Positions 25,894 through 34,208 of a stretch of DNA of 39,809 nucleotides are shown in pieces. The first letter of the stretch is position 1. Each line of letters begins with the position of its first letter. The notes below the pieces were generated by a model. It saw only the letters and a program-made list of their open reading frames with translations. It was not told the DNA's origin and made no database searches. Source of the DNA: Moraxella nonliquefaciens (GTDB lineage: Bacteria; Pseudomonadota; Gammaproteobacteria; Pseudomonadales; Moraxellaceae); assembly GCF_001679005.1 (NCBI RefSeq), contig NZ_LXTW01000037.1, positions 4,116 through 43,924 on the forward strand. The letters are read 5' to 3'. Position numbers and translations under genes: made by a program.

Positions 25894-26715
25894 ATGAAAA
25901 AAATAACACTTTCTTTTGTCTTATGTGCAGGATTATTTGGATGCACGGACAAACCCACCGAAACGCCTGTCTCAACAGAAAGTCAGCCCACAACCACCAG
26001 CGAACAAATACCGAGCAATCTACCCAGTGATGCGCCCGTGGTCAGAGTTGTTACATCGGGCGTTTTACCACCTTTGACTTTTTTAGATGAAAAAGGCACT
26101 TTAACTGGTATAGATGTGGATATCATACATGCCATTGGTGAAAACCAAGGCTTTAAGGTGGAATTACACAAAGAGGTGTTTGTTGATATGTTGCCAGGCT
26201 TAGAATCAGGCAAATATCAAGCGGTGATTAGCGGTCTGTCCCCATCTCCTGAACGCATTGCCAAATTTAATCCTACCAATGCTTACTTACAAAACCCATC
26301 TGTCATCATGCACCAACCTAATCTTACAGTGACAGACGTTGCAAGCCTAAAACCCTTGCGTGTGGCGACCATGAAAGACACCACACAAGAGAAGATGATT
26401 AATGAACTTGCTCCTGCTTCACACGAAGCGGTAGAAACTGTCTTTCAGCTATATCAAGGATTGATTCAACAAAAGTATGATGCTGTATTACAAGACAAAT
26501 ATTTTTTAGAACACATTGCCGCCAATTATCCTGACTATCAGATGAACGTGGTAGAATATGACAAGACCCCTAATGCAGCCGATATTGTCATCTATACCCA
26601 AAAAGGCGACCAAGAATTATTAGATAAGATTAACGCAGGCATTGATAACCTACAACAGTCAGGTGAGATTGACAGAATCATCTCAAAGTATCTGACTGTA
26701 CCTACTGCCAACTAA
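25894..26715 (+). CDS. Periplasmic amino-acid-binding lipoprotein (SBP family 3)
   Basis: The 273-residue precursor has a lipoprotein signal ending in the lipobox LFGC at Cys16, so it is anchored in a membrane. A Thr/Ser/Pro-rich linker follows, then a type-3 solute-binding fold: VVRVVTSGVLPPLTFLDEKG, TGIDVDIIHAIGENQGFKVE, GLESGKYQAVISGLSPSPER and PLRVATMKDTT. Such proteins deliver amino acids to ABC importers. No permease or ATPase gene is adjacent, so it may serve a transporter elsewhere or act as a sensor. hemJ begins 10 bp after it. Confidence 0.8.
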   Translation: MKKITLSFVLCAGLFGCTDKPTETPVSTESQPTTTSEQIPSNLPSDAPVVRVVTSGVLPPLTFLDEKGTLTGIDVDIIHAIGENQGFKVELHKEVFVDMLPGLESGKYQAVISGLSPSPERIAKFNPTNAYLQNPSVIMHQPNLTVTDVASLKPLRVATMKDTTQEKMINELAPASHEAVETVFQLYQGLIQQKYDAVLQDKYFLEHIAANYPDYQMNVVEYDKTPNAADIVIYTQKGDQELLDKINAGIDNLQQSGEIDRIISKYLTVPTAN

Positions 26716-26725
26716 GCCAATTGCC

Positions 26726-27151
26726 GTGTTTTTATACATCAAAGCCCTACACATCATCGCCATGGTGTGTTGGTTTGCAGGGATTTTTTATTTGCCACGG
26801 CTGTTTGTTTATCATGCCATGAGTGAAGATAAAATCAGCCAAGAGCGATTTGCCATCATGGAACGTAAGCTCTATCGTGGCATCATGAATCCATCCATGA
26901 TGGTAACATGGTTGTTAGGGCTGTCAATGGTTGTCATGAATTGGCAGGTCTATAAAACCCAAGGTTGGTTACATGCCAAAATCACGCTTGTTATTTTACT
27001 TACCGTGTATCACATTGCTTGTGGTCGTTTTCGTATTCGTCTTATTGACAACCCCAAGCTAAAAACGCATGTCTACTGGCGGTGGTTTAATGAAATTCCT
27101 GTATTTATTCTGATTGCGGTGGTGATTTTGGTGGTGGTTAAGCCGTTTTAA
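26726..27151 (+). CDS. hemJ: Protoporphyrinogen IX oxidase, HemJ type
   Basis: HemJ oxidises protoporphyrinogen IX to protoporphyrin IX in the heme pathway and is the usual form in gamma-proteobacteria lacking HemG. The 141-residue membrane protein has four hydrophobic helices. The conserved first helix reads IKALHIIAMVCWFAGIFYLP, with its heme-ligand-type His and Trp. RRIRL-like GRFRIRLIDNPK and the YWRWFNEIPVFILI block are present. Translation appears to start at GTG 26726, 10 bp after the binding-protein stop, with no strong ribosome site, so it probably depends on upstream translation. Confidence 0.88.
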   Translation: MFLYIKALHIIAMVCWFAGIFYLPRLFVYHAMSEDKISQERFAIMERKLYRGIMNPSMMVTWLLGLSMVVMNWQVYKTQGWLHAKITLVILLTVYHIACGRFRIRLIDNPKLKTHVYWRWFNEIPVFILIAVVILVVVKPF

Positions 27152-27219
27152 AGCGTTGCAGGTAGATATGTCCCACAAATTTTAATTACAAGATGGTCTG
27201 TATTTTCTAAGGAGCTGTT

Positions 27220-28101
27220 ATGGCAAAACAAATCTTTGTGTCCATTGGCGTTGATGTTGATGCGGTGGCAGGTTGGCTTGGTTCGTATGGCGGTGAAGAC
27301 TCGCCAGATGACATCTCTCGTGGGCTGTTTGCTGGTGAAGTGGGTACGCCACGCTTGCTTGATTTGTTTGACAAAGAGGGTTTGACGACCTCATGGTTCA
27401 TCCCTGGTCATTCGGTAGAAACCTTCCCCAAACAAATGCAAATGGTTGCTGATGCAGGGCATGAGATTGGCATTCATGGATACAGCCACGAAAATCCCAT
27501 TGCCATGACTTATGAGCAGGAGCAGGCGGTACTAGATAAGTCCTTTGCCTTGATTAGCGAACTGTCTGGTAAAGCCCCAACAGGTTATGTTGCACCGTGG
27601 TGGGAGTTTAGCCCTGTTACCAATGAACTTTTGCTTGAAAAAGGCATCAAATACGACCACAGTCTCATGCACAATGACTTTACACCTTATTATGTGCGTG
27701 TGGGCGACAGTTGGACAAAGATTGATTACAGTCAGCACCCCGATACATGGATGAAACCGTTGGTACGTGGACAAGAGACGGATTTGATTGAGATTCCTGC
27801 CAACTGGTATTTGGATGATTTGCCCCCAATGATGTTCATCAAAAAATCACCAAACTCACATGGCTTTGTCAACCCACGCCATCTAGAACAAATGTGGCAA
27901 GACCAGTTTGACTGGGTGTATCGTGAGATGGATTATGCTGTTTTCCCCATCACCATCCATCCTGATGTGTCGGGGCGTCCGCAAGTACTGCTCATGCTTG
28001 AACGCTTGATTAAGCATTTTAAAGCTCATGAAGGTGTCAAATTCGTAACGATGAACCAAATCGCCGATGACTTTGCCAAACGTTGCCCTCGTCAAAAATA
28101 A
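27220..28101 (+). CDS. Polysaccharide deacetylase family protein
   Basis: The 293-residue protein has the NodB homology domain: FVSIGVDVDAVAGWLGSYGG with the metal-binding aspartates, HEIGIHGYSHENP with the His ligands, GYVAPWWEFSP, and a C-terminal VFPITIHPDVSGRPQ. It has no signal peptide. The sequence pattern resembles the Helicobacter PgdA-like group, whose members act on peptidoglycan or small cyclic amides, so the substrate is open. It follows hemJ by 68 bp and has its own AAGGAG ribosome site. It may be co-transcribed with hemJ, but this is not clear. Confidence 0.8.
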   Translation: MAKQIFVSIGVDVDAVAGWLGSYGGEDSPDDISRGLFAGEVGTPRLLDLFDKEGLTTSWFIPGHSVETFPKQMQMVADAGHEIGIHGYSHENPIAMTYEQEQAVLDKSFALISELSGKAPTGYVAPWWEFSPVTNELLLEKGIKYDHSLMHNDFTPYYVRVGDSWTKIDYSQHPDTWMKPLVRGQETDLIEIPANWYLDDLPPMMFIKKSPNSHGFVNPRHLEQMWQDQFDWVYREMDYAVFPITIHPDVSGRPQVLLMLERLIKHFKAHEGVKFVTMNQIADDFAKRCPRQK

Positions 28102-28205
28102 CGATTTAAATAGTGTCGCCTAAGGCATCTTGTTAGGTGTAAGCTTAATAAGACGCACTTAGGGCATCTGCCTTGATGATATGATAGCATAGTGAGAATG
28201 TCTCC

Positions 28206-28502
28206 ATGTGTGGATTGTGTGGTCTTATTGAAGAACAAAGTGACTGGACAGCAAGTTTATCTGATTTGCCCTCTCGCCAAGAGCGTTATCGCAGACTTAA
28301 ACTCATCAATGCCCTTGTCAAATCTCATCGCATACAAATCTTTGATGTTCATGGTGTGAATTATTTGGTACAAACCCCAACAGGTAAGCAAGCCATAGCA
28401 AATGGATTGGGTGAGCTGTGGGGACAAATTCATACACTAACAGGCAGACCCATTGATGTACTAGATGGGCACTTTTTGCATGCTTTGGAAGCATGCCCGT
28501 GA
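28206..28502 (+). CDS. Small conserved protein with CGLCG motif, partner of a CobW-type GTPase
   Basis: The 98-residue soluble protein begins MCGLCGLIEE, a CxxC pair at the extreme N-terminus that could bind metal. Its C-terminal region is a mostly helical segment (LTGRPIDVLDGHFLHALEACP). It overlaps the CobW-family GTPase gene by 10 bases, so the two are translationally coupled. Small proteins starting MCGLCG next to CobW-like GTPases are also seen in pseudomonads (from memory of the family). A role as metal donor or acceptor for the GTPase is an inference. Confidence 0.65.
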   Translation: MCGLCGLIEEQSDWTASLSDLPSRQERYRRLKLINALVKSHRIQIFDVHGVNYLVQTPTGKQAIANGLGELWGQIHTLTGRPIDVLDGHFLHALEACP

Positions 28503-29461
28503 ACAAAATTCCCATACATATTGTTACAGGATTTTTGGGCAGTGGCAAAACCACCTTTATCCAGCAAATCCTAAAAAACGACCAAAATGCCAAAACTTTG
28601 GTGCTTATCAATGAATTTGGTGAAGTGGGGTTGGATGATTTGTTGGTCAAACCCATCAATGACAATACCTATCTGCTCTCATCAGGGTGTATGTGCTGTA
28701 CTGTGCTTACTGACCTAAAAGATACTTTGTTGTCCACACTTGATTTAAACAAAGATACCCTTGTCTTTGATAAAATACTCATCGAGACCACAGGACTTGC
28801 CAATCCTGCATCCATCTTATCCACCCTAACCCAAGATATGCACCTAAAAGGGCGATTCGTCCTACATGGCATGACTGCCATCATTGATGCTCAACACGCC
28901 CGCATCCAAGCAACCACCGCCCCAGAATGGTTGCCACAAGTCATCGCCTGCCAGCAGTATGTGCTATCAAAGACCGATTTGTGCCAGACAAATGACATGA
29001 TTTACCTCCAAACGCTCATAAATGAGGTTAATCCTGATGCCATCGAAGTGCATGTGGATGATTTTATTAACATGCAGGCTTTATTTACCAAGACCTTTGA
29101 TGTTTTGCCCAAATCCACATTTTTTCTAAAAAGCGAACAGGACATCCATGCCAAAACCCAAAGTCTGCTCCTAAGTTTTGATAAGCCCATTGATTGGCTT
29201 GCTTTTGGATTATGGCTTAGCCTGCTGTTGGACCAATATGGTGAGCATGTTCTACGCCTAAAAGGGGTGCTACACTTACAAGGTATTGACAAGCCCATAC
29301 TTCTACAAGGCGTTCAGCATTGCCTGTATCCACCAGAGCATCTGCCCACACCCATGTGGTATGATGACATCTCTCGGCTTGTCATGATAGTACGTGGGCT
29401 TAATGTGGCTGACATTGAGCGTTCAGCAAAGACAGTATTAAGCCATCTTCGTAAAGTATGA
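28493..29461 (+). CDS. CobW/COG0523-family metal-chaperone GTPase
   Basis: The 322-residue protein has Walker A GFLGSGKTTFIQQIL, then NEFGEVGLDD, and the metal-binding signature GCMCCTVLTDL (CxCC). The G4-type SKTD occurs at YVLSKTDLCQ, and the C-terminal CobW domain includes VLRLKGVLHLQG. Members include ZigA, ZagA and YeiR, which insert zinc, and CobW for cobalt; the metal cannot be assigned from sequence. No Zur box was recognised upstream. It is translationally coupled to the small CGLCG protein. Confidence 0.85.
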   Translation: MPVNKIPIHIVTGFLGSGKTTFIQQILKNDQNAKTLVLINEFGEVGLDDLLVKPINDNTYLLSSGCMCCTVLTDLKDTLLSTLDLNKDTLVFDKILIETTGLANPASILSTLTQDMHLKGRFVLHGMTAIIDAQHARIQATTAPEWLPQVIACQQYVLSKTDLCQTNDMIYLQTLINEVNPDAIEVHVDDFINMQALFTKTFDVLPKSTFFLKSEQDIHAKTQSLLLSFDKPIDWLAFGLWLSLLLDQYGEHVLRLKGVLHLQGIDKPILLQGVQHCLYPPEHLPTPMWYDDISRLVMIVRGLNVADIERSAKTVLSHLRKV

Positions 29462-29696
29462 TTCATGCAATTTTACCAAACCAACCTTATTTTTTAGCCC
29501 ATCAAACATGTCATCCTTAAAAAGGCAACAATGACAAATTAGCGATAAACCAAAACAGTGTTTCAAAAACAAAAACGCCCCAATTAGGGCGATATTTGTT
29601 GATGTTTTTTGGATTTCACCCATCTGTTGCAAAAATTACCAAAACCATGAGCAATGGGCAGACAAACAAGATGCGATTAAATGCTAAATCGCTAAA

Positions 29697-30203
29697 TCAA
29701 GACACTAAATTTAAGGTATGAGTCGGAGCAGGTTCTTCACCATTTTCTACATCACGAAATTCTATGGTGTCTTTATCCATATAAATCAAATAAGGAGGTA
29801 TGTCAGATTGACCCTCTGGATGTAGCAATACATATCTGTTATCCAAACCATTGATGTCATAAGTTCCTTTGGTTGTTATTTGACCATCAGGCTTATCTAG
29901 GTATTCTTGTTCCATCACAAATGTGCCATCAGCATTTAGCGTCAAATTGGTCTGAATGCCTGGACAATCAGCACAAGGCAACATGCCAGAATAAGCAGAT
30001 TGAGGCAACACACCCACACCATCGGCGACAGTTACCTCAGGTTGTTGGCTTTCATCAATTGTAGGCTGTTCAACGGTTTGAGTGCTGACCTCTTCTTGGA
30101 CGGTACTGCTTTGAGTTGCACTGTTGTCTGCGTTGTTACAAGCGGTCAGTGACAATATTGCCAACATGGTAATTGCGATGGATGACTTTGCTTTCATATT
30201 CAT
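29697..30203 (-). CDS. NlpE-like outer-membrane lipoprotein
   Basis: The 168-residue precursor has a lipoprotein signal with LTAC lipobox (Cys22). A low-complexity Gln/Thr/Glu linker follows, then an NlpE N-terminal-type domain: YSGMLPCADCPGIQTNLTLN with the CxxC pair, DGTFVMEQEYL, GTYDINGLDNRYVLLHP. In E. coli NlpE senses surface contact and copper and triggers the Cpx response. This protein lacks the second OB-like domain of E. coli NlpE, so it may not signal the same way. It is monocistronic, downstream of the CobW-type gene on the opposite strand. Confidence 0.75.
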   Translation of the reverse strand: MNMKAKSSIAITMLAILSLTACNNADNSATQSSTVQEEVSTQTVEQPTIDESQQPEVTVADGVGVLPQSAYSGMLPCADCPGIQTNLTLNADGTFVMEQEYLDKPDGQITTKGTYDINGLDNRYVLLHPEGQSDIPPYLIYMDKDTIEFRDVENGEEPAPTHTLNLVS

Positions 30204-30426
30204 ATCAAAAATCTCTTAAAAATTTAGGGTATGCCCCCTTTCGCTTTAACACAATATGACGCAATTTGTATTTTAAAAAGCAAAAGGGTAGCAATTCCCT
30301 GAATATGATAACATAAAATTGTTATCTTAACAATAAAATTGTCTCAACCGATAGCCAAATCATCGGTTTAACAGTTGTCAAATTTGTCATTAGCACCACT
30401 TAGGCTGTGCGGTATGTTTTATGACG

Positions 30427-30999
30427 TTAAAACTGTTGATTGGGTATACAAATTTCATGCAAGGGATAATTACCAAAATCATCGCTGTCCTTGCCCAGTC
30501 TTTGTAGTGCTACTTTATCCGTTACATAATATTCAATGGTTTGTTTGACTGTCTCAAATGCTAGGTTTTTCATGTCTATCTCATCGGGGTAGAACAGTCC
30601 ACATTCTAAGCTTTCTATGCCCACACCAAATTTACCATCTTGTAGGTTGGCAAGATACATGGCATGAATTTGTCCCCATTGCGGTACATCAAATAGGGTG
30701 TATAATTTTAAATCAACCGCCACGCCATCGGCCTCTTCTGCTGTTTCACGTTTTGCCCCATCCGCCATGGTTTCACCGTTTTCCATAAAACCAGCAGGCA
30801 GTGTCCATAGCCCATAACGTGGCTCTATGGCACGTCGGCACAGTAAAATTTTGCCTTGATGAATGGCAAGCACCCCACAAATCATCTTGGGGTTCTCATA
30901 ATGAATATAAGCACACGATGTACATACCAAACGTTGGCGAGTGTCGCCGTTTGGTATGGCATGCGTAGCGGGCTGACCGCATTGTAAACAAAAGGGCAT
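30427..30999 (-). CDS. Nudix hydrolase with N-terminal zinc ribbon
   Basis: The 190-residue protein starts with a zinc-ribbon-like CLQCGQPATHAI and CTSCAYIHYENPK (four Cys). A Nudix box follows: GFMENGETMADGAKRE-TAEEADG, in which the usual final Gly is replaced, as in relatives of this type. Relatives are called ADP-ribose or NADH pyrophosphatase-like, but the substrate is unknown. The start at 30999 was preferred over an earlier ATG (31017) because the family begins MPFCLQCG. It is divergent from another Nudix gene, 33 bp apart. Confidence 0.85.
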   Translation of the reverse strand: MPFCLQCGQPATHAIPNGDTRQRLVCTSCAYIHYENPKMICGVLAIHQGKILLCRRAIEPRYGLWTLPAGFMENGETMADGAKRETAEEADGVAVDLKLYTLFDVPQWGQIHAMYLANLQDGKFGVGIESLECGLFYPDEIDMKNLAFETVKQTIEYYVTDKVALQRLGKDSDDFGNYPLHEICIPNQQF

Positions 31000-31032
31000 G
31001 ATGGTATGATAAGCCAAATATCATAAGTTTAA

Positions 31033-31782
31033 ATGAAAATAACCAAAATGACAAATAATTTTATTGATAAACAAACGGTCAATGTGTCAACATCGCATCG
31101 TTTTTATGCGTTATCGCAGGCTTTGGGTGCTTATTGTGGGGCGGATATTTTATCCTTTATTGACAATAACGAGCTTTTGACAGCACTGATACGCAAGCAA
31201 GCGATAAAGCGATATGAGGTGCTGTTAGCTTCAAACCCTTTACCACAGGCATGTGTGCTTTTAGTTATTACAGACGAACCAAAACCCAAACTCCTACTGA
31301 CAAGGCGGTCAAATCATCTTAGTAGCCATGCAGGGGAGGTGTCGCTTGTTGGTGGTAAGCGTGATAAGACAGATAAGAGTTCGGCTGATGTCGCCTTACG
31401 TGAAGCATGTGAGGAGGTGGGGCTAAATGAGACAGATGCTGATATTTTGGGATATTTGCCCATGCAAATATCCCAAAAGGGCTTGCTTGTCCGTCCTGTG
31501 ATGGCGAGCATCTCTTCTGATGTGATGGATACGCTCATGCCAAACGGTGATGAGATTGCACGACTGTTTTGGCTACCACTTGATGTGCTATACACCAAGC
31601 CTGTGGATTTTGTTTTTGACAGACCAAGTAACAGCATCGCCAAGCTACACACCCCTGCATGGGTCTATGATTGTGATGGCAGCATGCCTGAGATTGTGTG
31701 GGGATTGACAGGGCGGATATTGGCAAGCCTGATGGAAGTTGGCTTTGGGGTAAGTCATGAATGGTATTATAGTGTGCGATAA
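31033..31782 (+). CDS. Nudix hydrolase, probable CoA pyrophosphatase (NudL type)
   Basis: The 249-residue protein has the CoA-specific signature LLTRRSNHLSSHAGEVSLVG and a Nudix box GGKRDKTDKSSADVALREA-CEEVGL. NudL-type enzymes split CoA into 4'-phosphopantetheine and 3',5'-ADP. The start is uncertain; ATG at 31033 or 31048 are possible, and the first 70 residues are less conserved. It is divergent from the zinc-ribbon Nudix gene, and the two share a very short promoter region. Confidence 0.85.
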   Translation: MKITKMTNNFIDKQTVNVSTSHRFYALSQALGAYCGADILSFIDNNELLTALIRKQAIKRYEVLLASNPLPQACVLLVITDEPKPKLLLTRRSNHLSSHAGEVSLVGGKRDKTDKSSADVALREACEEVGLNETDADILGYLPMQISQKGLLVRPVMASISSDVMDTLMPNGDEIARLFWLPLDVLYTKPVDFVFDRPSNSIAKLHTPAWVYDCDGSMPEIVWGLTGRILASLMEVGFGVSHEWYYSVR

Positions 31783-31950
31783 CATAGATTAGTATGGATT
31801 AACATGGATTTGTTGTATCAAAAATCCATCATCTTATCTTAATCATGCCCAAATTATCTTACTCATGCCCAAACGCCTCAAAAATCAGACAGATGACCAA
31901 CTTTTGGGGTAATCTAAGATGAACTTTATGCCTTTTATGTTATGTTTTTA

Positions 31951-32322
31951 TTATGCCTTTTGCATGGTCAATGTTTGCAAGGCTTCTGGCGATGACCACA
32001 GCCCTTCTAAATCATAGAACTCACGAGCCTGTGGGGTCATGATATGCACCACGATACGCCCCAAATCCACAAGCGTCCAGTCGCTGTCTTTATCACCTTC
32101 ACGCCCCAGTGGCATAAGTCCTGCTTCTTTGGCAACTGCTCCTAGTTTATCAGCAAGTGCTTTGACATGACGTTTTGAGGTAGCGTTGGCGATAATGATA
32201 CGTTCGGCAATCTCGGTTAAGTGTTCAACCGTCATCACGGTAATTTCTTGAGCTTTTAGGTCGTCCAAGGCGATGGTTACGAGCCTGATTTGTTCATCTA
32301 AGGATAAGTTGTGTGTGGTCAT
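31951..32322 (-). CDS. rsfS: Ribosome silencing factor
   Basis: RsfS binds ribosomal protein L14 and blocks subunit joining when nutrients are low. The 123-residue protein has the family elements LVTIALDDLKAQEITVM, IIANATSKRHVKALADK and DWTLVDLGRIVVHIMTPQAREFYDLEGLW. It is the third gene of a minus-strand operon after the NYN-domain gene and nadD, 30 bp behind nadD; nadD-rsfS adjacency is common in bacteria. Confidence 0.93.
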   Translation of the reverse strand: MTTHNLSLDEQIRLVTIALDDLKAQEITVMTVEHLTEIAERIIIANATSKRHVKALADKLGAVAKEAGLMPLGREGDKDSDWTLVDLGRIVVHIMTPQAREFYDLEGLWSSPEALQTLTMQKA

Positions 32323-32352
32323 GATTGCTTAAAATTAATATTTAACCATCTA

Positions 32353-32997
32353 TTATAGCACAGTTTTATAAAGTTGGTGGTTTTTAATGTAATCAAAAAT
32401 CGGCTCTGGCAAATGGGGTGGCTGTTTGGCGTCTGTGATGGCTTGCCTGATTTGGGTGGATGATATGGCAGGCACAGGCGATTTGTCATAAAAGATGGCT
32501 TTATCTTTTAAAAAGTCATCAAAATCATCCGTCATCCTTGCCAGAACATTCAAAGCGATGTCATCATTGCCTTTGCCTTTTCTAGCAAATGCCCAAATTT
32601 TGATGTGTGTTAAAATCTTTTCATAATTTTTCCACATATGTAAATTTGCCAAACTGTCGCCACCCATGACAAAAATACGCTCATCTGTGGGATAACGTTG
32701 TGCTAGGGTCTGTACTGTATCTATGGTGTAAATAGGCGGTATTTGGTGGATTTCTGTTGTGTCAATGCTTATATTAATGCTTTGATTTTGAAGCAAATCA
32801 CAAGCCAGAGACAGCATATTTAGGCGGTGGTCGGAGTTGGTAGGCATGCTTTTAAAAGGGTTGCCTGCGGTGGGCAAAAAAGAGATGACATAGGGCAAAT
32901 CCAAAGATGATAAACGTTGGTGTACAAGGCATATCATGCCCAAATGCCCATCATGCACAGGGTCAAAACTGCCCCCCAAAAACACTCGTTTCATCAA
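32353..32997 (-). CDS. nadD: Nicotinate-nucleotide adenylyltransferase
   Basis: NadD adenylylates nicotinate mononucleotide to make deamido-NAD. The 214-residue nucleotidyltransferase has the GGSFDPVHDGHLGM motif (HxGH-type), MGGDSLANLHMWKNYEK and the C-terminal ISSTQIRQAI. Two tandem ATG codons (32997, 32994) are possible starts. It overlaps the end of the NYN-domain gene by four bases, and rsfS follows, so the three form one transcript. Confidence 0.93.
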   Translation of the reverse strand: MMKRVFLGGSFDPVHDGHLGMICLVHQRLSSLDLPYVISFLPTAGNPFKSMPTNSDHRLNMLSLACDLLQNQSINISIDTTEIHQIPPIYTIDTVQTLAQRYPTDERIFVMGGDSLANLHMWKNYEKILTHIKIWAFARKGKGNDDIALNVLARMTDDFDDFLKDKAIFYDKSPVPAISSTQIRQAITDAKQPPHLPEPIFDYIKNHQLYKTVL

Positions 32998-33785
32998 ATG
33001 GTCAACTCAGCATCGGCAAGCAGATTGCTGCCACGGTTACGCACAAATACCACTTTGTGATTATTATCATTAGGATAACGTTCGGTCAGCTCAAAGTAGC
33101 GAGGATATGCTTTTAAAAAATCGCTAAATTTATCATAATGGAACAGACGAGCATCAAAATCAGGTTCAACTTTTAAAATGTAGTTTTTGACAGGGGCTAT
33201 GTTTGCCCAACCATGTTCATCCGCCATGGTGGCGATGGCATTTTTGACCAAAGCGATTGCCACATCCATCGGTTTGAACTGATTGTCTTTGGAAAACAGC
33301 ATGTCAGCTGAATCATAAAAATCCACATCGCTGTTTTTGTTTTGTTCTTCAAAGATTTCCAGATAGGTAAAGCGGTCGCAGGCCTGCATGAATGGTTTGG
33401 GCGTGTGCTGTTTGCCAAAGCCATATACCATTAGCCCCTGTTCACGGATACGTTGGGCTAGACGTGTATAATCACTGTCAGATGATATCAGACAAAACCC
33501 ATCAAAACGCTCAGTATAAAGCAAATCCATGGCATCAATAATCAGGCTTGAATCAGTGGCATTTTTGCCTGAGGTGTAGGCGAATTGTTGCATGGGTTGA
33601 ATGGAATGGGGTAATAATACACTTTTCCAACTGGCAAGCTGTGGCTTTGTCCAGTCGCCATAAGCACGACGAACCGAGGCTCTCCCAAGCGTGGCAATCT
33701 CATTCATGAGTGCTTCAAGATGGCTTGTGGATGCGTTATCAGCATCAATTAAGACCGCCAAGCGTGCTTCGGTGGATGACAACAT
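32994..33785 (-). CDS. NYN-domain (LabA/DUF88-like) protein with C-terminal LOTUS/OST-HTH domain
   Basis: The 263-residue protein begins RLAVLIDADNAS, the NYN PIN-like nuclease pattern with acidic metal ligands, followed by KNATDSSLIIDAMDLLY and GFCLISSDSDYTRLAQRIR. A winged-helix OST-HTH domain lies at about residues 165-245 (MDVAIALVKNAIATMADEHGWA, LFHYDKFSDFLKAYPRYFEL). Such proteins are predicted to act on RNA. The start at 33785 gives the usual N-terminus; an earlier frame start is not needed. It heads the operon with nadD and rsfS (four-base overlap), an arrangement that ties a likely RNA nuclease to NAD synthesis and ribosome silencing. Confidence 0.82.
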   Translation of the reverse strand: MLSSTEARLAVLIDADNASTSHLEALMNEIATLGRASVRRAYGDWTKPQLASWKSVLLPHSIQPMQQFAYTSGKNATDSSLIIDAMDLLYTERFDGFCLISSDSDYTRLAQRIREQGLMVYGFGKQHTPKPFMQACDRFTYLEIFEEQNKNSDVDFYDSADMLFSKDNQFKPMDVAIALVKNAIATMADEHGWANIAPVKNYILKVEPDFDARLFHYDKFSDFLKAYPRYFELTERYPNDNNHKVVFVRNRGSNLLADAELTI

Positions 33786-34208
33786 GACAAAAATACAAAA
33801 AGGCAAATGAAATTAAGGTGTGTTGAACTTTTGAACTTTTGTATTTGCATGTATTTGTAATGAAAAATGTTCGTTCATGTGTTCATGCAAATTTTAAAAA
33901 TTAAAAAAAATTTAACGCATCCCCATTATAAGATAAAATCTACCAATCACCTATCGTTTTTATTGTTTATTTACAAAAATGATGGGTTAGCTTAGGTTGG
34001 TGTAAGGTTGGTAGGCACTTGAAGCGAAGTTGTTGGTAAAGTGTGGTAGCGATGGGTGAGGAACTTTACATTTTGTAGCGTTGCTTTACAATTTAGCACA
34101 GTAATTTTTTGATAATTTGTTATGATATTCTATATATTGTATTTTATTTTGATATTTTTCAATCTCAACAATGCCCCAATTTTGACTTTTAATTTTAAAG
34201 GAGTACTC
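33786..34208. other. Divergent intergenic region between the NYN operon and the EcsC gene
   Basis: A 423-bp AT-rich region without genes. It holds a short direct repeat TTGAACTT (about 33825-33842), a pair of GGTTGGT repeats near 33995-34013, and the EcsC promoter candidate. Promoters for the NYN operon should lie at the left side but were not clearly assigned. Confidence 0.45.
34109..34136 (+). promoter_or_regulatory. Probable promoter of the EcsC-domain gene
   Basis: TTGATA (34109-34114) and TATATA (34131-34136) are separated by 16 bp, giving a start near 34143 and a 65-nt leader to ATG 34209. Confidence 0.45.

Noticed and set aside
30356..30372. AACCGAT/ATCGGTT hairpin downstream of the zinc-ribbon Nudix gene
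   Set aside because: Only 7 bp and no T-run on the minus strand; not enough for a terminator call.
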